From the NCBI RefSeq assembly GCF_032854445.1, contig NC_088300.1, positions 29,247,608 to 29,311,607 on the forward strand: a stretch of DNA of 64,000 nucleotides, in the 5' to 3' direction. The notes under the pieces were generated by a model. It searched no databases and was not told the DNA's origin. It worked only from the letters and a program-made list of their open reading frames with translations. Each line of letters begins with the position of its first letter. Within the stretch, counting starts at the first letter, position 1. A program made the position numbers and the translations under genes. Shown here piece after piece: positions 47,827 through 59,738 of the stretch. The DNA is from Liolophura sinensis (Eukaryota; Mollusca; Polyplacophora; Chitonida; Chitonidae).

Positions 47827-48492
47827 AAGGAAGCCTGTCGTGCAATCGGCCAGTCAAGAATAGAGTGCTTGAGTTACCGGCCTCTGTCATGTGACGCGAA
47901 GAACAAAAGTGTTTGGAATTTTTCTTTTCCGATACAGGTTTTAAGTATATCCCAAGGGATGTGGTTTTTTGTGAATTCTATGTGGTAAATTTCCTGGAGT
48001 CCCGTGTATTGTTTTCTGTGACTCGCTTTCCTCTAAAGATCTTAAGTCCTAATAGGAAACAGCGATTTATCTTTCCTACTTTAATCAATTAACACCCCTA
48101 TTTATTTAGTTTAGCAGAATATTTGACTTTAAAAGCATTGCTTTTTCTAATGTACATTGTTTCTAACCGCTTCATGCGATAAGTGCAAATATATAAAATG
48201 TTTGAGTAAAGACATTTGTTTTTAATAATTTACTATCAGAGACAATTTATTTCAGTTGACAGACTAATCTCGTTCATTTTTCTTCTTATAACGTGACTCT
48301 GTTCTGGAAAATCTGGGTATTAACACAGGAATCCAACATGGAAAACGGCTTTGTACACAGTTCATTCATGAGTTGATGTGACGTAAGGCGAAGGCTAAAT
48401 TATTGTACCAAAGTGACACCTAAAATCTTAGTCTCCCTCCTAAACCTAACCCGGAGAGTAATAAAGGCAAGACGACGCTGTTTTACCACAAC

Positions 48493-48709
48493 AATAGCGA
48501 AAGTATGTATGTATGCATGTATGTATGTATGATTAAGGTTTTACGTCACAATTTTTCAGTCACAAGTTTTTAGGTGTGTGTACGTATGCTGTGTCTTCTT
48601 GTGGCAGAACGAGTCCATGCCGCCAAAGCACTGCCGCCACTGAAGTATCATGCCGAAGACACCAGGCATGACACCTCACCCGTCACATTAAGCGGTCAAA
48701 ATAGCGAAA
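48493..48709 (-). repeat. Short SINE-2-type element with 10-bp TSD
   Basis: On the minus strand it begins near CCGCTTAATGTGACGGG, includes GTGTCTTCGGCATGATACTT and ends in ACGTAAAACCTTAATCATAC plus ATAC repeats. AATAGCGAAA flanks it at 48493-48502 and 48700-48709. The clean TSD shows that the headless form was itself copied and inserted. The same 5' start is seen at 10835. Confidence 0.9.
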
Positions 48710-48726
48710 ATGAAAGGAACTTGTAA

Positions 48727-49000
48727 AACCTGTAATAGGTCACCAAATATGTAATATGCCAACCGACCTGTAAAATGCCAACCAACCTGTAATATGCCAG
48801 CAAACATTTAACAACGAATAAACATGTAATATGCCAACAAATCTGGAACACGCCAATCAACCTGTAATATGCTAACAAAACTGTAATATGCTAACAAAAC
48901 TGTAATATGCTAACGAAACTGCAATATACTAACAAACCTCTAACACGCCAATAAACTTGTAATATGGCAACAAACTTTTAACACGCTAATCACGCTATAG
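48727..49000 (+). repeat. 19-bp minisatellite, about 14 copies
   Basis: The unit CTGTAATATGCTAACAAAA recurs at 19-base spacing with variants (TTGTAATATGGCAACAAAC, CTCTAACACGCCAATAAAC). It begins directly after the short SINE at 48.5-48.7 kb. The 60-aa minus ORF over it is an artefact. Confidence 0.9.
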
Positions 49001-49900
49001 TAAACCTGAATATGAACCTATTATAATACATATATATGTAATGTGCAAATTAATCTGTAATATGACACCATGAACACGACATCGGGTCAATCGTACACCA
49101 TGCACATATGGTTAATAGGCAAAACCATGGTTTGAGTGACGTCAACGGAAACGGGCTTCTTTCTCGAGGTTATGAAAGAAATCGTGCCTGATTGATAATA
49201 AGTGATAACATGTAGTGGCTTTCAACTTCCTCAATGTACACGATATGACTTTTACACAGAGTTGAGACCGACTATCTTTTTAGAACCTATCCGAAACCAT
49301 AATGTGAGACATTTCAAAGAACTGAATAGGTAGATGAATTGTAATAAGCATAATTTCAGGACAGCTCCAATATCCCTCAAATAATCCATGTCGCCTTACA
49401 TGCAAGCGCCCTCCGTTAAGCGAATTACTCATATTAAAGATAGAATGTAAAAAAATTTGACTGATCGATAGACCAGATCAAAAGCAGAAACGGCAATTTA
49501 TACCAAAAAGTAGGTTGATGTGCGTACTACAGACCAACCACGGAATGTACTGAATCAGTAACATCCCATCAACTATTAAACAGGTGATTTGGATTTTGCA
49601 GGCAGGCTACATGTTAACCAATAATTTTCGTATGCTCATGGCAAAATTGTTTGTCTTTCGGTACTTTAGCCTCCACTTACACTAGTTCTTGAAAGTTTAA
49701 TGTTTGTCCTATATTCGTATAGTAGGTATTACCCACACTATTATCCTTTTCTACCCACGTTAATATTGGTTGATCTAAAAGTGAAACGACATTCGTAGAG
49801 CGTTATACATGCCACCACACACCCATATGCTCTTTTATTTTTAAACAAGTCTGCCCTAACATGGCTAGAGCACTCACTAAAGGAAGAAATTGTATTGATT
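49001..49900. other. Intergenic stretch without recognised feature
   Basis: I see no ORF, repeat or RNA signal that can be supported in this AT-rich 900 bases. Confidence 0.4.
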
Positions 49901-49924
49901 CGGGAGAGAGAAACTATTTATTTG

Positions 49925-50179
49925 AACTGAAGTACCACGGAACTTGTAAGGTCTGGGATATTGTGTTTACGTCTAGTCTCCAAACTAGCCAGTGGTGAGC
50001 TGACTCCAGACGTTAGAATTAGATTTGATAAATTCCATCTCGTTGGCCTTGGTTGTGCAGGAGAGAAGACCATGTGTGGGTCATATTTGACGATCAAATC
50101 GTCTGTACTGCATATTACCACCGAAGTGGCCAAATTATGCACAGCTCGTACAGATTCCTTCGAAGTATTTAAGTGTTAA
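49925..50179 (+). CDS. Open frame with CUB-like pattern (partial or decayed)
   Basis: One frame is open from after a TGA near 49927 to TAA at 50177. It contains DVRIRFDKFHLVGLGCAGEK followed by CGSYLTIKSS. CUB domains carry a hydrophobic-x-F-x-x-F-x-hydrophobic strand, a cysteine, and a second cysteine before a Y-L-x-I strand. The order fits loosely, but no acceptor or donor was fixed and the first CUB cysteine pair is not in frame. The following 400 bases contain two diverged copies of a related segment. It may be an exon, a pseudogene or coincidence. Confidence 0.25.
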
Positions 50180-50186
50180 TGCCGTG

Positions 50187-50550
50187 GGACTGAAAACGGT
50201 AACAGCCATATGCAAATTAGGTTTCAAATTTTGTGTTCCGAAAGCAACCACAAAAGTGCAACTCGATTTGTCGCATTTTATTGGACTTACCACAGATCCG
50301 GTTTTACCTCCAAATGGGTAGTATATACTTGGGAGCAGGCAGGTCCCAGAGCCGAAAAATTGATGATGCTACCTCACAAATCGACCATGCCAGTGAGACA
50401 GGTAATCATTCACTTAGATTGAAAACGGTAACAGTCGCCGCTTCAGGTTTCGTATTCGTGAAACAACCATCAAGATGTAACAGGATCCGACGCATTGGAC
50501 TTCACTTGGATTTCATTGGACTTACCAGGGATTCATTTTCAATTTATAGT
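50187..50550 (+). repeat. Diverged tandem duplication of about 230 bases
   Basis: TGAAAACGGTAACAG occurs at about 50190 and about 50421, and each is followed about 100 bases later by ATTGGACTTACCA. The units are diverged but collinear. Both are open in the same relative frame for 30 or more codons, which could reflect decayed tandem exons. Confidence 0.5.
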
Positions 50551-50610
50551 TTGTACTTAAGTTGAGCTTAGGGAGAGATTGACTTTCCTTGCTTGTTCGT
50601 TTGTTTGTAT

Positions 50611-50850
50611 TTTGGTTTTAACGTCACCGTTAGCATTATTTCGGTCCAATAACCACGGTCCACCTCCAGTGTCGACATATTATTTGCTGCCTCACTGGAA
50701 CACCATTTCGGAGCAACCAGCGGTGACGTTTCACTTAGTCACAGCATACTGATACCGTGAAGCAGCTTGGCCTATACCACCTTATTCTGAGCACCAAGAG
50801 GATTGAGTCAGCCTGCGCTTTAAGAATTACAGAATTCAAATTTTACATTG
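50611..50850 (-). repeat. Diverged SINE-2 fragment
   Basis: GGTTTTAACGTCACCG (tail side), CTGCCTCACTGGAACACCAT (core) and GTCACAGCATACTGATACCG follow the SINE-2 order on the minus strand. The tRNA-like head is not seen. Confidence 0.55.
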
Positions 50851-52000
50851 GCATGCCATGGCGCCTGACACGAATTTGCACATCTCCGGAATCTTCCAGT
50901 AACGGTAGCTGCACATGACAGAAGCAAATTTTTCAATTTTTCATTTTCTGTTCCATTTGTTCCTTATTCTACCTATATCTTTGTACAGTTGTGGACGTCA
51001 GTAACCATCCAGTTTTTATTGATTTTTTTGTCTTCCATTTTTTTTTCTCCTGGCCGGCCACATTCCTAGCAAAGGCCAATTTGTGAGCAGCATTTTGGGA
51101 AAGTGTCGTTATCACTCAAGGCACATCACATATACAAGCAGAGATTCATTTTATCTGAAGCTGAAGTTTAATACGGAGACAGACAGCTACCACAGAAAAT
51201 TTGAAATATTTTACTTACTGCACACATGGTTTAAGATTTTCTCAAGTACATTTCACGACCAGGCAAACAGGGTGGGGGAAAACAGACCGAAGATGACCGA
51301 AAACACCACTGTATCTTGCCAGATACCTGAGGGCAAACATCTTAAATACAAGAGTCATGTCCGACATTCGTACACCACTCGTGGTCCGTAAAGGGAGTTC
51401 CAAGTCGATAATCGCAAGATTCATTTCCAAAACAACACTAGCTCATAAAGACAAAGGTTTGTAAAAAATTATACAAATAGGAAATAAAGCTGGTAACACA
51501 CAAGAGAGAAGGGGTCATCAGTTTTCAATGATGCCGTGCAGACAGTTGATATTAAAGGTATGAATTCCATTTTAAAGTTCAAATTCGTAGCCCGTGAATG
51601 AGTTCCAGGTCAAATTACAATTACACAAGGTATCTCAGTTGCGCTTTGATTGCAACTGTTCATAAAGGCAACATGCAGATGTAATAAGCATGGCTGCCTT
51701 TACGGCCCCTAGCCCCGGGTTAAGCGGTATTAGATACAGTTCGAAAATGACGAGCGTTAAAGACCTTAACCGAACAGCCTGTGAGTCAAATGTAACGGAC
51801 GATTACTTCTTTCCCGTTAATATGTAAGGGTCTCATACTACAAGAGGTGCCATCTATGATGTCACACATGACATGCTGGTCTGTATAAAAGCTGTCTACA
51901 AGATAGATGGTGACACTCGGCAAGCAGCGCCATCTGTGTTGTTAAATACCATGTACGGGATAGATATGTACATAAGGATAACAGTGCCGTCTATGTGATT
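50851..52000. other. Intergenic stretch without recognised gene
   Basis: A 102-aa ORF (51083-51391, +) is Lys/His-rich and lacks motifs. At 51360-51385 the phrase GTCCGACATTCGTACACCAC echoes 40316-40341. Confidence 0.4.
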
Positions 52001-52005
52001 GATCA

Positions 52006-52389
52006 CAATGCAGATCGCCAGAGATTCTGAACGCTCTGTCTATAACTGCCAACGAGAGTGTTATACTCATTGTAAAATTTGAGAAACTTAGAATGAAGGC
52101 GTTTGATGGAGTATCCTTGACACACTAGTTTTTGAACTAACAACTTGTGACGCAGATTAAAGTCATCACACTTAACGCAAGATCTGACAAATGTTACAAG
52201 GCCATATACAGGACCCTTTGGTATATTGCTATCCAAATAAGGATAATTTACAATATCAAAATTGAAATTGTCCCTTTTGTCGTAAAGGCGGTGTGAAAGG
52301 AGACAAGGATAGCTGCCAAAAGCCGAGGTCGAACTAGTGCACCTTATGACATCAACATGAACCTGTCTTCCTCGGCCAGCGAGCGCCAT
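52006..52389 (-). pseudogene. Retroelement coding relic (reverse transcriptase-associated C-terminal region)
   Basis: A 128-codon minus-strand frame contains LYDKRDNFNFDIVNYPYLDS, then NIPKGPVYG, LVTFVRSC and a Q-G-Y-S-I-K-R-L stretch. I recognise this order (Y-D-K-R-D-x-F-N-F, then S-N-I-P-x-x-P-x-Y-G, then a helical R-x-C segment) from the region C-terminal to the reverse transcriptase domain in unannotated retroelement proteins of cnidarians, bivalves and amphioxus. Recognition is from memory; the element class is not certain. The first 34 residues do not fit that pattern, and no reverse transcriptase core (such as a Y-x-D-D box) lies upstream, so this is a 5'-truncated, dead fragment. Confidence 0.7.
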
Positions 52390-52730
52390 ATCTTTGGGGA
52401 TAAAAAAAAATCGAATTAAGATTCCATGATTTCCCCCAATAGGACATAAGGCTTGTTCAATGTAGACAGGTAAGAGACGTTATCAAAGAACACAAGAAAC
52501 AAAATAATGTCGACGAAGACACTTTTTTAAGAAAACCTTTCATGTACAAAAAAGGAGACAGAATTACTGTTACGGACACGCGTTCACTACCTATCATTGC
52601 GACATTCGTTCCTTGACACGAGGCTTTTCGAATGATTTTTGTACAGTTTAACCTGCACAATATTGAAAATCAGCGTATAATATTTAACAAGCCTATATTT
52701 TCGAAGTGGCAAAGGTATAGGCATTTATTT

Positions 52731-52903
52731 GCTTGTTTAATGTTTTACGCCGTTTTTCACTTATACGACGGCTGCCCTCATTATTTAGGGGGAATACCGG
52801 GCTATGCCGAGACAGGTCGAACCCGTGTATACCCATCCGCAGGCTGCTGACAGACCTTCCCACGTACGATCAGAGAGGAAGCCAGCATGAGCTGGACTTG
52901 AAT
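52731..52903 (-). repeat. SINE-1, reverse, head missing
   Basis: ATGTTTTACGCCGTTTTTCA through CAGCATGAGCTGGACTTGAA matches SINE-1 from the 3' end to the B-box region. Part of the 3' end (the ACTCAAGAATA block) is deleted. The (TTTA)n tail is worn. Confidence 0.85.
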
Positions 52904-52969
52904 TGAAATGTTTTCTTCAAACTGAATCTGCCCTTCGAAGAGAAGGCCATCTTTTTGTAACCAGTGAGG

Positions 52970-53365
52970 TTACATTGGTGCCTTGAAGGTCCAATTCGCT
53001 CCCCTATGAATGGAAAAATAAAGGGAAACCTTTTCACTGCTTCGTGCATAGGCAGTTGTCTGTTCCACTTTTATCGATTTCGTCTGACATAGTATACCGT
53101 TCCTATGCATACTGCACTTGTGCTTTTCCTGAGGTTCCTGAATACAGACCTGCATTTGCTGTGCATCTCTGTCATGGACAGGTAACTTGCAGATCCCTCC
53201 GCCTTCATAGCTCTTCGTGGCCTCATTGACGAAAAGCTGTTGTCGATGCTTGAGTGGCCGTTTCTGCGGTTTAACGTTAATTCGTTGAATACCTCTTGTC
53301 TTCAACAGATATGACACGCAAGTTTCATGGTAAATTGCCAAAGGTCCGTGGTATACCTTGGACAC
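52970..53365 (-). CDS. Hypothetical 131-aa ORF
   Basis: An ATG-initiated minus-strand frame rich in Lys, Gln and Cys. I recognise no domain. It lies upstream, on the same strand, of the retroelement relic, so it could be decayed retroelement sequence, but nothing in it shows this. Its length is not beyond chance for 64 kb. Confidence 0.12.
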   Translation of the reverse strand: MSKVYHGPLAIYHETCVSYLLKTRGIQRINVKPQKRPLKHRQQLFVNEATKSYEGGGICKLPVHDRDAQQMQVCIQEPQEKHKCSMHRNGILCQTKSIKVEQTTAYARSSEKVSLYFSIHRGANWTFKAPM

Positions 53366-53399
53366 TCCCCTTTCCTTTTTCCATTTTAACTGTTCACCG

Positions 53400-53565
53400 A
53401 CGTATAAGTAAAACTCCCATAAAACTTACAGCCGTCGTATAAGTTCTCGTGCTTATGGTTTAAAACAATAATAAAATAGATAGAAGTGAAACATTCTTAA
53501 GTACGGCGCAAAGCATTAGTTAATTAATTAATTAATTAATCACTCAATCAATCAATCAATCTCTC
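53400..53565 (+). repeat. SINE-1 tail debris with TTAA and AATC tandem runs
   Basis: Two worn tails (GCCGTCGTATAAGTTCTCGT; GAAACATTCTTAAGTACGGC) are followed by five to six TTAA units and four AATC units at about 53518-53562. Confidence 0.65.
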
Positions 53566-54360
53566 TCGAGGTTTAATCACGCCAATGTACAACAATGTAA
53601 CACCTTTATGTAATATTTATGAATATGTGTTGTCAGTGTCTGTAAAGTTGGTTTTTCTTTTTCTTTTGTACTCCACTGGTGAATAAACAAACCAAATCAA
53701 GTCAATCAGTCAATCGGTTTTTATCCATCTTGTTTATTCCATGTTGATTGATGTCAGCAAGTCTTCACTTCACATACTAGTAACATGACATACCCTTTAA
53801 GCTTAGAGAAACATAAAACAACCTTCTTACAACGACTGTTATGTACGAAGCTATTGCTATTGCAAACGGAGTTACTTATAGGCACCATGCACTAGCTTTA
53901 AATAATGCGGCTGTTTGCCAGCATTTTGGCTTCGATTAACAATCAAGGGGAGATAATTTCTTGAGTAAACCGGCAGCCTGACAGTAATGTACATTACTTT
54001 CCTCATCTCTGCTGATTAACGTGTCATTCGTAGTTGTTTCATATTAGGATGTATTCTAACAGACATACTTTTTTATATATTTTTTTATTATATTACAAAA
54101 CTTGTCTATTGTAAAAACATCAAATTCCGTGCACCGTATCGACCTATCTATATTATTGTGTTATCTAGCCCTCACAATGATTTAGTGTGCGCATTGATAA
54201 AACAAGGCTATATTGATGTTCAAAAAACCTTGCCTGAGAGAGTTAAGATATTAAGATACTCAAACGCGCTTGACAGTTTATATACATAGACTGTGTATAC
54301 CTACAAGCAGGCTTTATGAAAGCTCAGTATTGTCTACCATGGTATAACAAATTACAATAG
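53566..54360. other. Intergenic stretch without recognised feature
   Basis: AT-rich DNA with T-rich runs near 54070. No supported feature. Confidence 0.4.
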
Positions 54361-54362
54361 CC

Positions 54363-54722
54363 GGTTTATTTAACTGATTGTTGCTTAACACCACACTCAG
54401 GCACTTTTCACTTCCAACCGGAGGTCAGTTTTATGGGTGGAGGACACCGGGATGCCCGGGGTAAACCACCGGAATTTGGCAAGTTACTGACGAACTTTTC
54501 CCACGTCTGACCTACAAATACAAACACCATAGACTTCTACATAGGTGAAAGATAAGTCAGAGAGGATTAGACTATTCAAACAGCCACACAAGCCTTTTCG
54601 ACCAAGGCCCCTAGCAGTGAGAGCGGAGCAATCTACAAACTCTTCGTTTAAACGTGCAACACGTGTGTCCCAGCAAAAAGGCGACTTTAACCACGAGACC
54701 ACAGCCCGCTTCTCCATAGCAA
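54363..54722 (-). repeat. Diverged SINE with a different tRNA-like head
   Basis: On the minus strand it begins GGGCTGTGGTCTCGTGGTTA (tRNA-like A box) and ends with GTGCCTGAGTGTGGTGTTAA. The centre CCGGGGTAAACCACCGGAAT is shared with 45.3 kb but not with SINE-1. It shares only the general 3' architecture with SINE-1, so it is a separate subfamily. Confidence 0.65.
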
Positions 54723-57620
54723 ATTAACAGAGGTACTTAGTTTGTTATGGAAGAGTTGAACGATAGGAAAGTATGTGGATCATGAGCGACGGACATAACA
54801 CAGGCTTATAAATTATTTAAGCCTTTTTTTGCAATGGAGATTATAACGTATCAACCAAAGAGACAAGTTTATGCGCTGCCGCTAAGTGGACATATCCTTT
54901 TTTTTTATATTTATGTCAAAAAATTAGTTGCCTATTTAAGGTAACATTTTTCATTCAAAGCAAAGAAAAAATATCAAGCTATTTTTAACATGAATTAAGT
55001 TGAAAGCAATAAATAGTTGGACTATATACAGCAGCAACAAGACGAACTCGTTTTAGAGGCTTGAGAACAAAAGCATAGTGAAGGGGAGGTAATGACCACA
55101 CTCCAGTACCGGTATACTTACTTCCCCTGTTTTGCCTGTTCTTGCGTCAGTTGTAACCCTCTACATGTAACAAGCGAAAGACGACTTCAGTTAACGTATT
55201 TTGTGAAGTATTAAAGAGGCTATAAATGGCAGACTGTAAGGAAAATCAGTAAGAGCTATAACCAAGTTTAATTTTTCGTGTATACCCCAAAAACTGCAAC
55301 CTTTAAAGGAAAAACTGTGATCTATACATATCTCGCCAAAGTCTGGTTTATATAAGCCTAGTATTATAATGTTAATAAAGCTTGTAAAATTCATAACGCG
55401 GGACGTCTATAATATTTCTTACTAGATGGCAAAAACTAATAAACTCTGTCGAACATGGACGAGCCGGCGCCATTGAATTTCTCACTTCTTGTCTGAGCGC
55501 TAGAGCTCTAATTTAAATGGTTATGCGGAAATTTGGTACAGGTGTTGCAGCATTTGTTAGATTCTGTGTGTTGTATGATCATTTCAATAAACCTCACAAT
55601 ATATTAGTACAAAAAGGATTGTCAATGATATTGCATCAAATGCCTTAACTCTTTAAGTTTCTAAAATTTTATAATGTGTGCAATTCTTCTGTAAGTAACA
55701 TGGACAGTGTGTCCAGGGTTTTCTGGCTATATTTAGTTCCCCTAATCCCGGGGCTACAGGGCCTGTGCATTCATCGAATTGAACGAGATCGCCACGGTGG
55801 ATATATGAACGGTGCTATCAAAGTGCGGCTCCAAAAGATATACATGATTAACATGATCGTGATTAACTATAGCGTATAGACTAGCATGGTACACGATTTC
55901 AGTGATTTAACTATTTCACCGAGAACATTCCTTCTGTTTTTGCATCATCGTTGAAAACTGCTGGCTGAGTCTCTTTGCATGAACCCGCCTTAATTTCTTA
56001 CTTAATATACTTTCTTAGTTCTTTGGCGGGCTGTGTTGAAGGTTTACTTTAAAAGGACCCCTTGCAACTAGATAGGAAATCGTACCAATTCAGGGCAGCA
56101 GTGAGGTGTAATTTTCTTCATACAGATTTTACTATTTTACGGAGTTTTCCGGCGGGAATTCCCTTCATAATACAAATATGATTATACGTGAATCAAAATC
56201 ATTTCCACATGCTAGTATTTGGTGTCTAGCTAGGGGGTAGTAAGCTATAACGAATTATCGTGTTGGGTCATGTAATCGTATTTTAATAAATCGAAGAAAA
56301 AAAAGAGAATACTTTGGAAGTTGAGAGGAACTCTTATACATATACCATAAAATTCCATGGCTTCTAACATAACGTCCACATTGGTTAAGTGGTAACATGC
56401 GTGTCTTGAAACCGTTGTGTCGAATAGGATCACCAGTCGGTTAGTGGTTACCAACGAAGATTTTAGCTTGGCCTATTCCATCGGCTACCCCTGTTACGTA
56501 ACACCTTCAACCATACACCGGGGAAACCCTTGCGTCATTTCGCAGACGATCTGTCACTGTGAGCAGATTGTCAAGCGACCTGAGCGACAGAGGGACAAAC
56601 TCCCATCTAGTTACAATGGGTCCTTTGTCGTGAGATTATTGAGCCGCAGAAGGTGCATAATGGATGACGGGTGGTTAATGAATGTCTGTTCTTATGCCTA
56701 GACTCAGTTCCCTAGTATAGTACATGTAAACCATTGCTGTCTCTGCATATGGAAAGGTAAGTCAACAATCACACTTTTGAATGAATTAAAGCCTCAACGA
56801 ATCAGCTTATTACCCGAATAATTATGCTTTAATGTCATCGTATATTAAACACAGCATTTTGAGGAATTCTAGACCAGTGACGTCCAATAAATTGTATTTC
56901 ACCGGTTACGTGTGACCATTTGCCGACTATCACACAGTCGTCGCTGCTCTGGATCTTCTCTCTATGCTGTACGTTTTTTTATACTATTGAATATTTGTAC
57001 TTCGCTGTAAATTCATGCATGCCGATTTCCTTCAAGAGGACTATCGGAATTGCATTTTTCAGAATAAACTAAACAATAGTATAGTTGTACATACTGGTAA
57101 TGATCTCCACGGTGTTGTGTTATTTTATGGTACTGGAGTGAAACGTTTGATGTCCCTGATACGCCTATCTCATCTGAACCCAAACATTAGTTATCTTTCA
57201 ATCGCTAGGACACACGAATGTCAGTTCAATTCCGACCTTACGCAGGGGATTTGCAAATACTCATGTTTGTGGAACTTTGGTGATAATAATTCTTAAAGAA
57301 AAAAACAATTCCAGAAAGATAAAAATTTGTTAATGCGTCCTAATTTTGTGCAACAATATTTTTGATGCAGGCATAGTTGTTCATATTGTCTCCGTTTTCT
57401 TTAAGCTTTGCGAATTAATTATACAAGTGCGAGTTTGTCACCAGTCACCACATCTACGAAACGTCGTTGGGAATATTATCCCTTTTAAGTTGGGTTTACT
57501 CATAAATGATCTAAGATTACTTCCCAGTTTTTTCCTAGTCGGTTATCATCCTACCTTCCAAACAAACAGCAAAACACTTTTTGTGACGTAAATTTAACAG
57601 TGGACAGAAACAGGAATTTG
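54723..57620. other. Intergenic stretch without recognised gene
   Basis: ORFs up to 94 aa (56417-56701, +) have no recognised motif. At about 56380-56420 a tRNA-like phrase (GGTTAAGTGGTAACATGCGT) suggests an old SINE head. No paired splice signals of note. Confidence 0.4.
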
Positions 57621-57695
57621 GCTTATTTATTTATTTATTTGATTGTGTTTTACATCTCACTCAAGAATATTTCACATATACGACGGCAGACGCAA
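57621..57695 (-). repeat. SINE-1 3' end fragment
   Basis: (TTTA)n, GATTGTGTTTTACATCTCAC, TCAAGAATATTTCACATATA and CGACGGCAG match the last 70 bases of SINE-1 on the minus strand. Confidence 0.8.
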
Positions 57696-58137
57696 TTTGG
57701 AGCCTTTTACCCAAACCACATCGTTGAACCGTTTTCGTATATAGGAAAATAAGCATACATTTTATGAAAGTGGACATTTTCATTAGGATATGCACCACTG
57801 TTGGTGTATGCAGGAAGCTGGTGTAAGCAAAACTGCGGTAAACATCTATTCCTGGAAGGGAATATGTAATGGCTTATTCCGTGTAAATACACCGGATAAC
57901 TCTTGCACCAGCGATGAGGCTTATGGAGGGGAATATGGCTGATTGCCATACTATAAAGTTAACAGTATCTTCAAATTTGTGTCCGTTGGGGAGATGATGA
58001 ATGGCTGAAAATGACATTCAAATATTTCTGCGAAAATCATGTTGAAGCGTCGTTTCTGAAACGAATTGATATACAAAGTTAACGTATATATGTTTGCAGG
58101 TTGTGGGGAAGCACGTAATGACCACGACAATCATACA

Positions 58138-58285
58138 TTTATTTATTTGACTATTGTTTAATGTCATATTAAGAATAATTAACTTGTACGATGGAGTAAA
58201 GTTTTGTGGAGGGAGGAGTTTTTAGAATAAAGCATCGCCTTTGTTAGGTTACTGATGAACCCTTTCCTGTGTGACGTACCCACGT
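58138..58285 (-). repeat. Diverged SINE-1-like fragment
   Basis: TTTATTTATTTGACTATTGT, then TTAAGAATAATTAACTTGTA and CGATGGAG, follow the SINE-1 3' order on the minus strand. The body is strongly diverged. Confidence 0.5.
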
Positions 58286-59515
58286 GCACCGTATTGATAG
58301 AAGACGCGTTCAACGAATGTTTAACGGCCTTTTAAGCGTCGTTTGCATCTTGGGGTGGGTCTTCTTTACCACACTAAAACATTTACCACACTAAAACATT
58401 TCAACTATTGAAATATTCAAAAACATTATTTTTCGGTATCGAAAACAACGTCTTGAATCAACCAGTCGTAAAGTCGGGTTTTCTGTTTAACTAACAACCC
58501 TTCCTATATGCGAGAGCCGAAGATCTCTAAGTTGGTGCTCTTTCTGGCCAGTCATATTGCCCATGATTTTGCCCCAATCTTTGTGACGACAAATGGAGTC
58601 CAGTTTTAATTATGTGGACCCAACCCAAGGATTTACCCCGAGCATGTAGAAGGGGCTCAGGCAACAACTCACGCACACACGACGGCGAGACATTTCATCG
58701 CTGTTAAACTCTTGTTTGGGATATAACCACCTTCCTTATTTTACGCACGAAATACTAGCATTTCTGTAACTTTTTTGTTTTCGTTCCACTGTTCTACCGC
58801 TGAAAAGAAATCACAACAGCACAAAGAACAAACAACAGGAGACATTGCTTCGTGGTAAATTGTGTTTAGTAGCTAATAAACAGCTACTGTTTATTAAATT
58901 ATTTATTAACAGTGAACCTTTTTTGACAGCAGCTTGGGCATAAGCATTCCTGATGTTTTATTTCACCATACTATTCTGCAAATACACTACAGAAATGAAC
59001 ACGTTGAGTAATAGCCCAATGAGGCTGTCGATTCCATCGATAATGATTGTCTACATCTCTATACAAAACCCCAGTACAGAGACCGGTCACACTGGCCCAC
59101 ATACACCAAACAGCGAGCAATGGGTGTGAGATACAGGCGCAAATAAGACACAAAATCTGTCCCACCGTTTCTGAAGTGGCGTCTTGGAATCCTGGAAACG
59201 GCATAAGTCCAGTCTTGAAAGAGACATTCATTCAGATCGATTCTATAACGACCGGAAAACGTAAATCTTAACATCGTTGTTCAAGAAGAATAACTACTGG
59301 ATGAAGATCGTGTGGCTAAAAAGTTGCAATGTACACAGAAACTCACCAACTAGGCTACTTACTCTAGCTCCAATACATCGAGTCTCCCCTCTATATTATC
59401 CTGGTAAAGGTGACAACAACTGTTTGAAGCTTTTAACAATTAATAGCACCTGCATTGGGATATGAACCAAAATTAAGCGGCGTTGCATAACTTTCGGAGT
59501 CATGAAAACCTAAGA
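58286..59515. other. Stretch with overlapping small ORFs, no recognised gene
   Basis: Minus-strand frames at 58971-59231 (86 aa, with a hydrophobic Cys/Trp-rich stretch) and 59059-59274 overlap a plus-strand frame at 59047-59271. No motif decides between them. TTTATT near 58889 would be AATAAA for a minus-strand transcript. Confidence 0.3.
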
Positions 59516-59520
59516 ATTAT

Positions 59521-59738
59521 TCAGTAAAACACTGTACATTGGACTCGCTGCTCAGCAAAACACTATACACTTGAATCGCTGTTCAGCAAAACACTGTACA
59601 CTTGACTCGCTGCTCAGCAAAACACTATACACTTGACTCGCTGTTCAGCAAATCTCTGTGCACTGGAATTGATTTTTCAGCCACCTGCTGTCTACAGGAT
59701 TTGCTGTTCGGCAACAGACTGTCTACTGGACTCGCGGA
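59521..59738 (+). repeat. 31-bp minisatellite, about 7 copies
   Basis: CAGCAAAACACTGTACACTT plus GACTCGCTGCT recurs at 59521, 59552, 59583, 59614 and about 59646; two further units are diverged. The first units alternate CTGTACAC and CTATACAC and the spacers alternate CTGCT and CTGTT, suggesting a 62-base dimer period. Confidence 0.85.

Noticed and set aside
48696-48878. 60-aa Tyr/Ile-rich ORF
   Set aside because: Translation of the 19-bp minisatellite.
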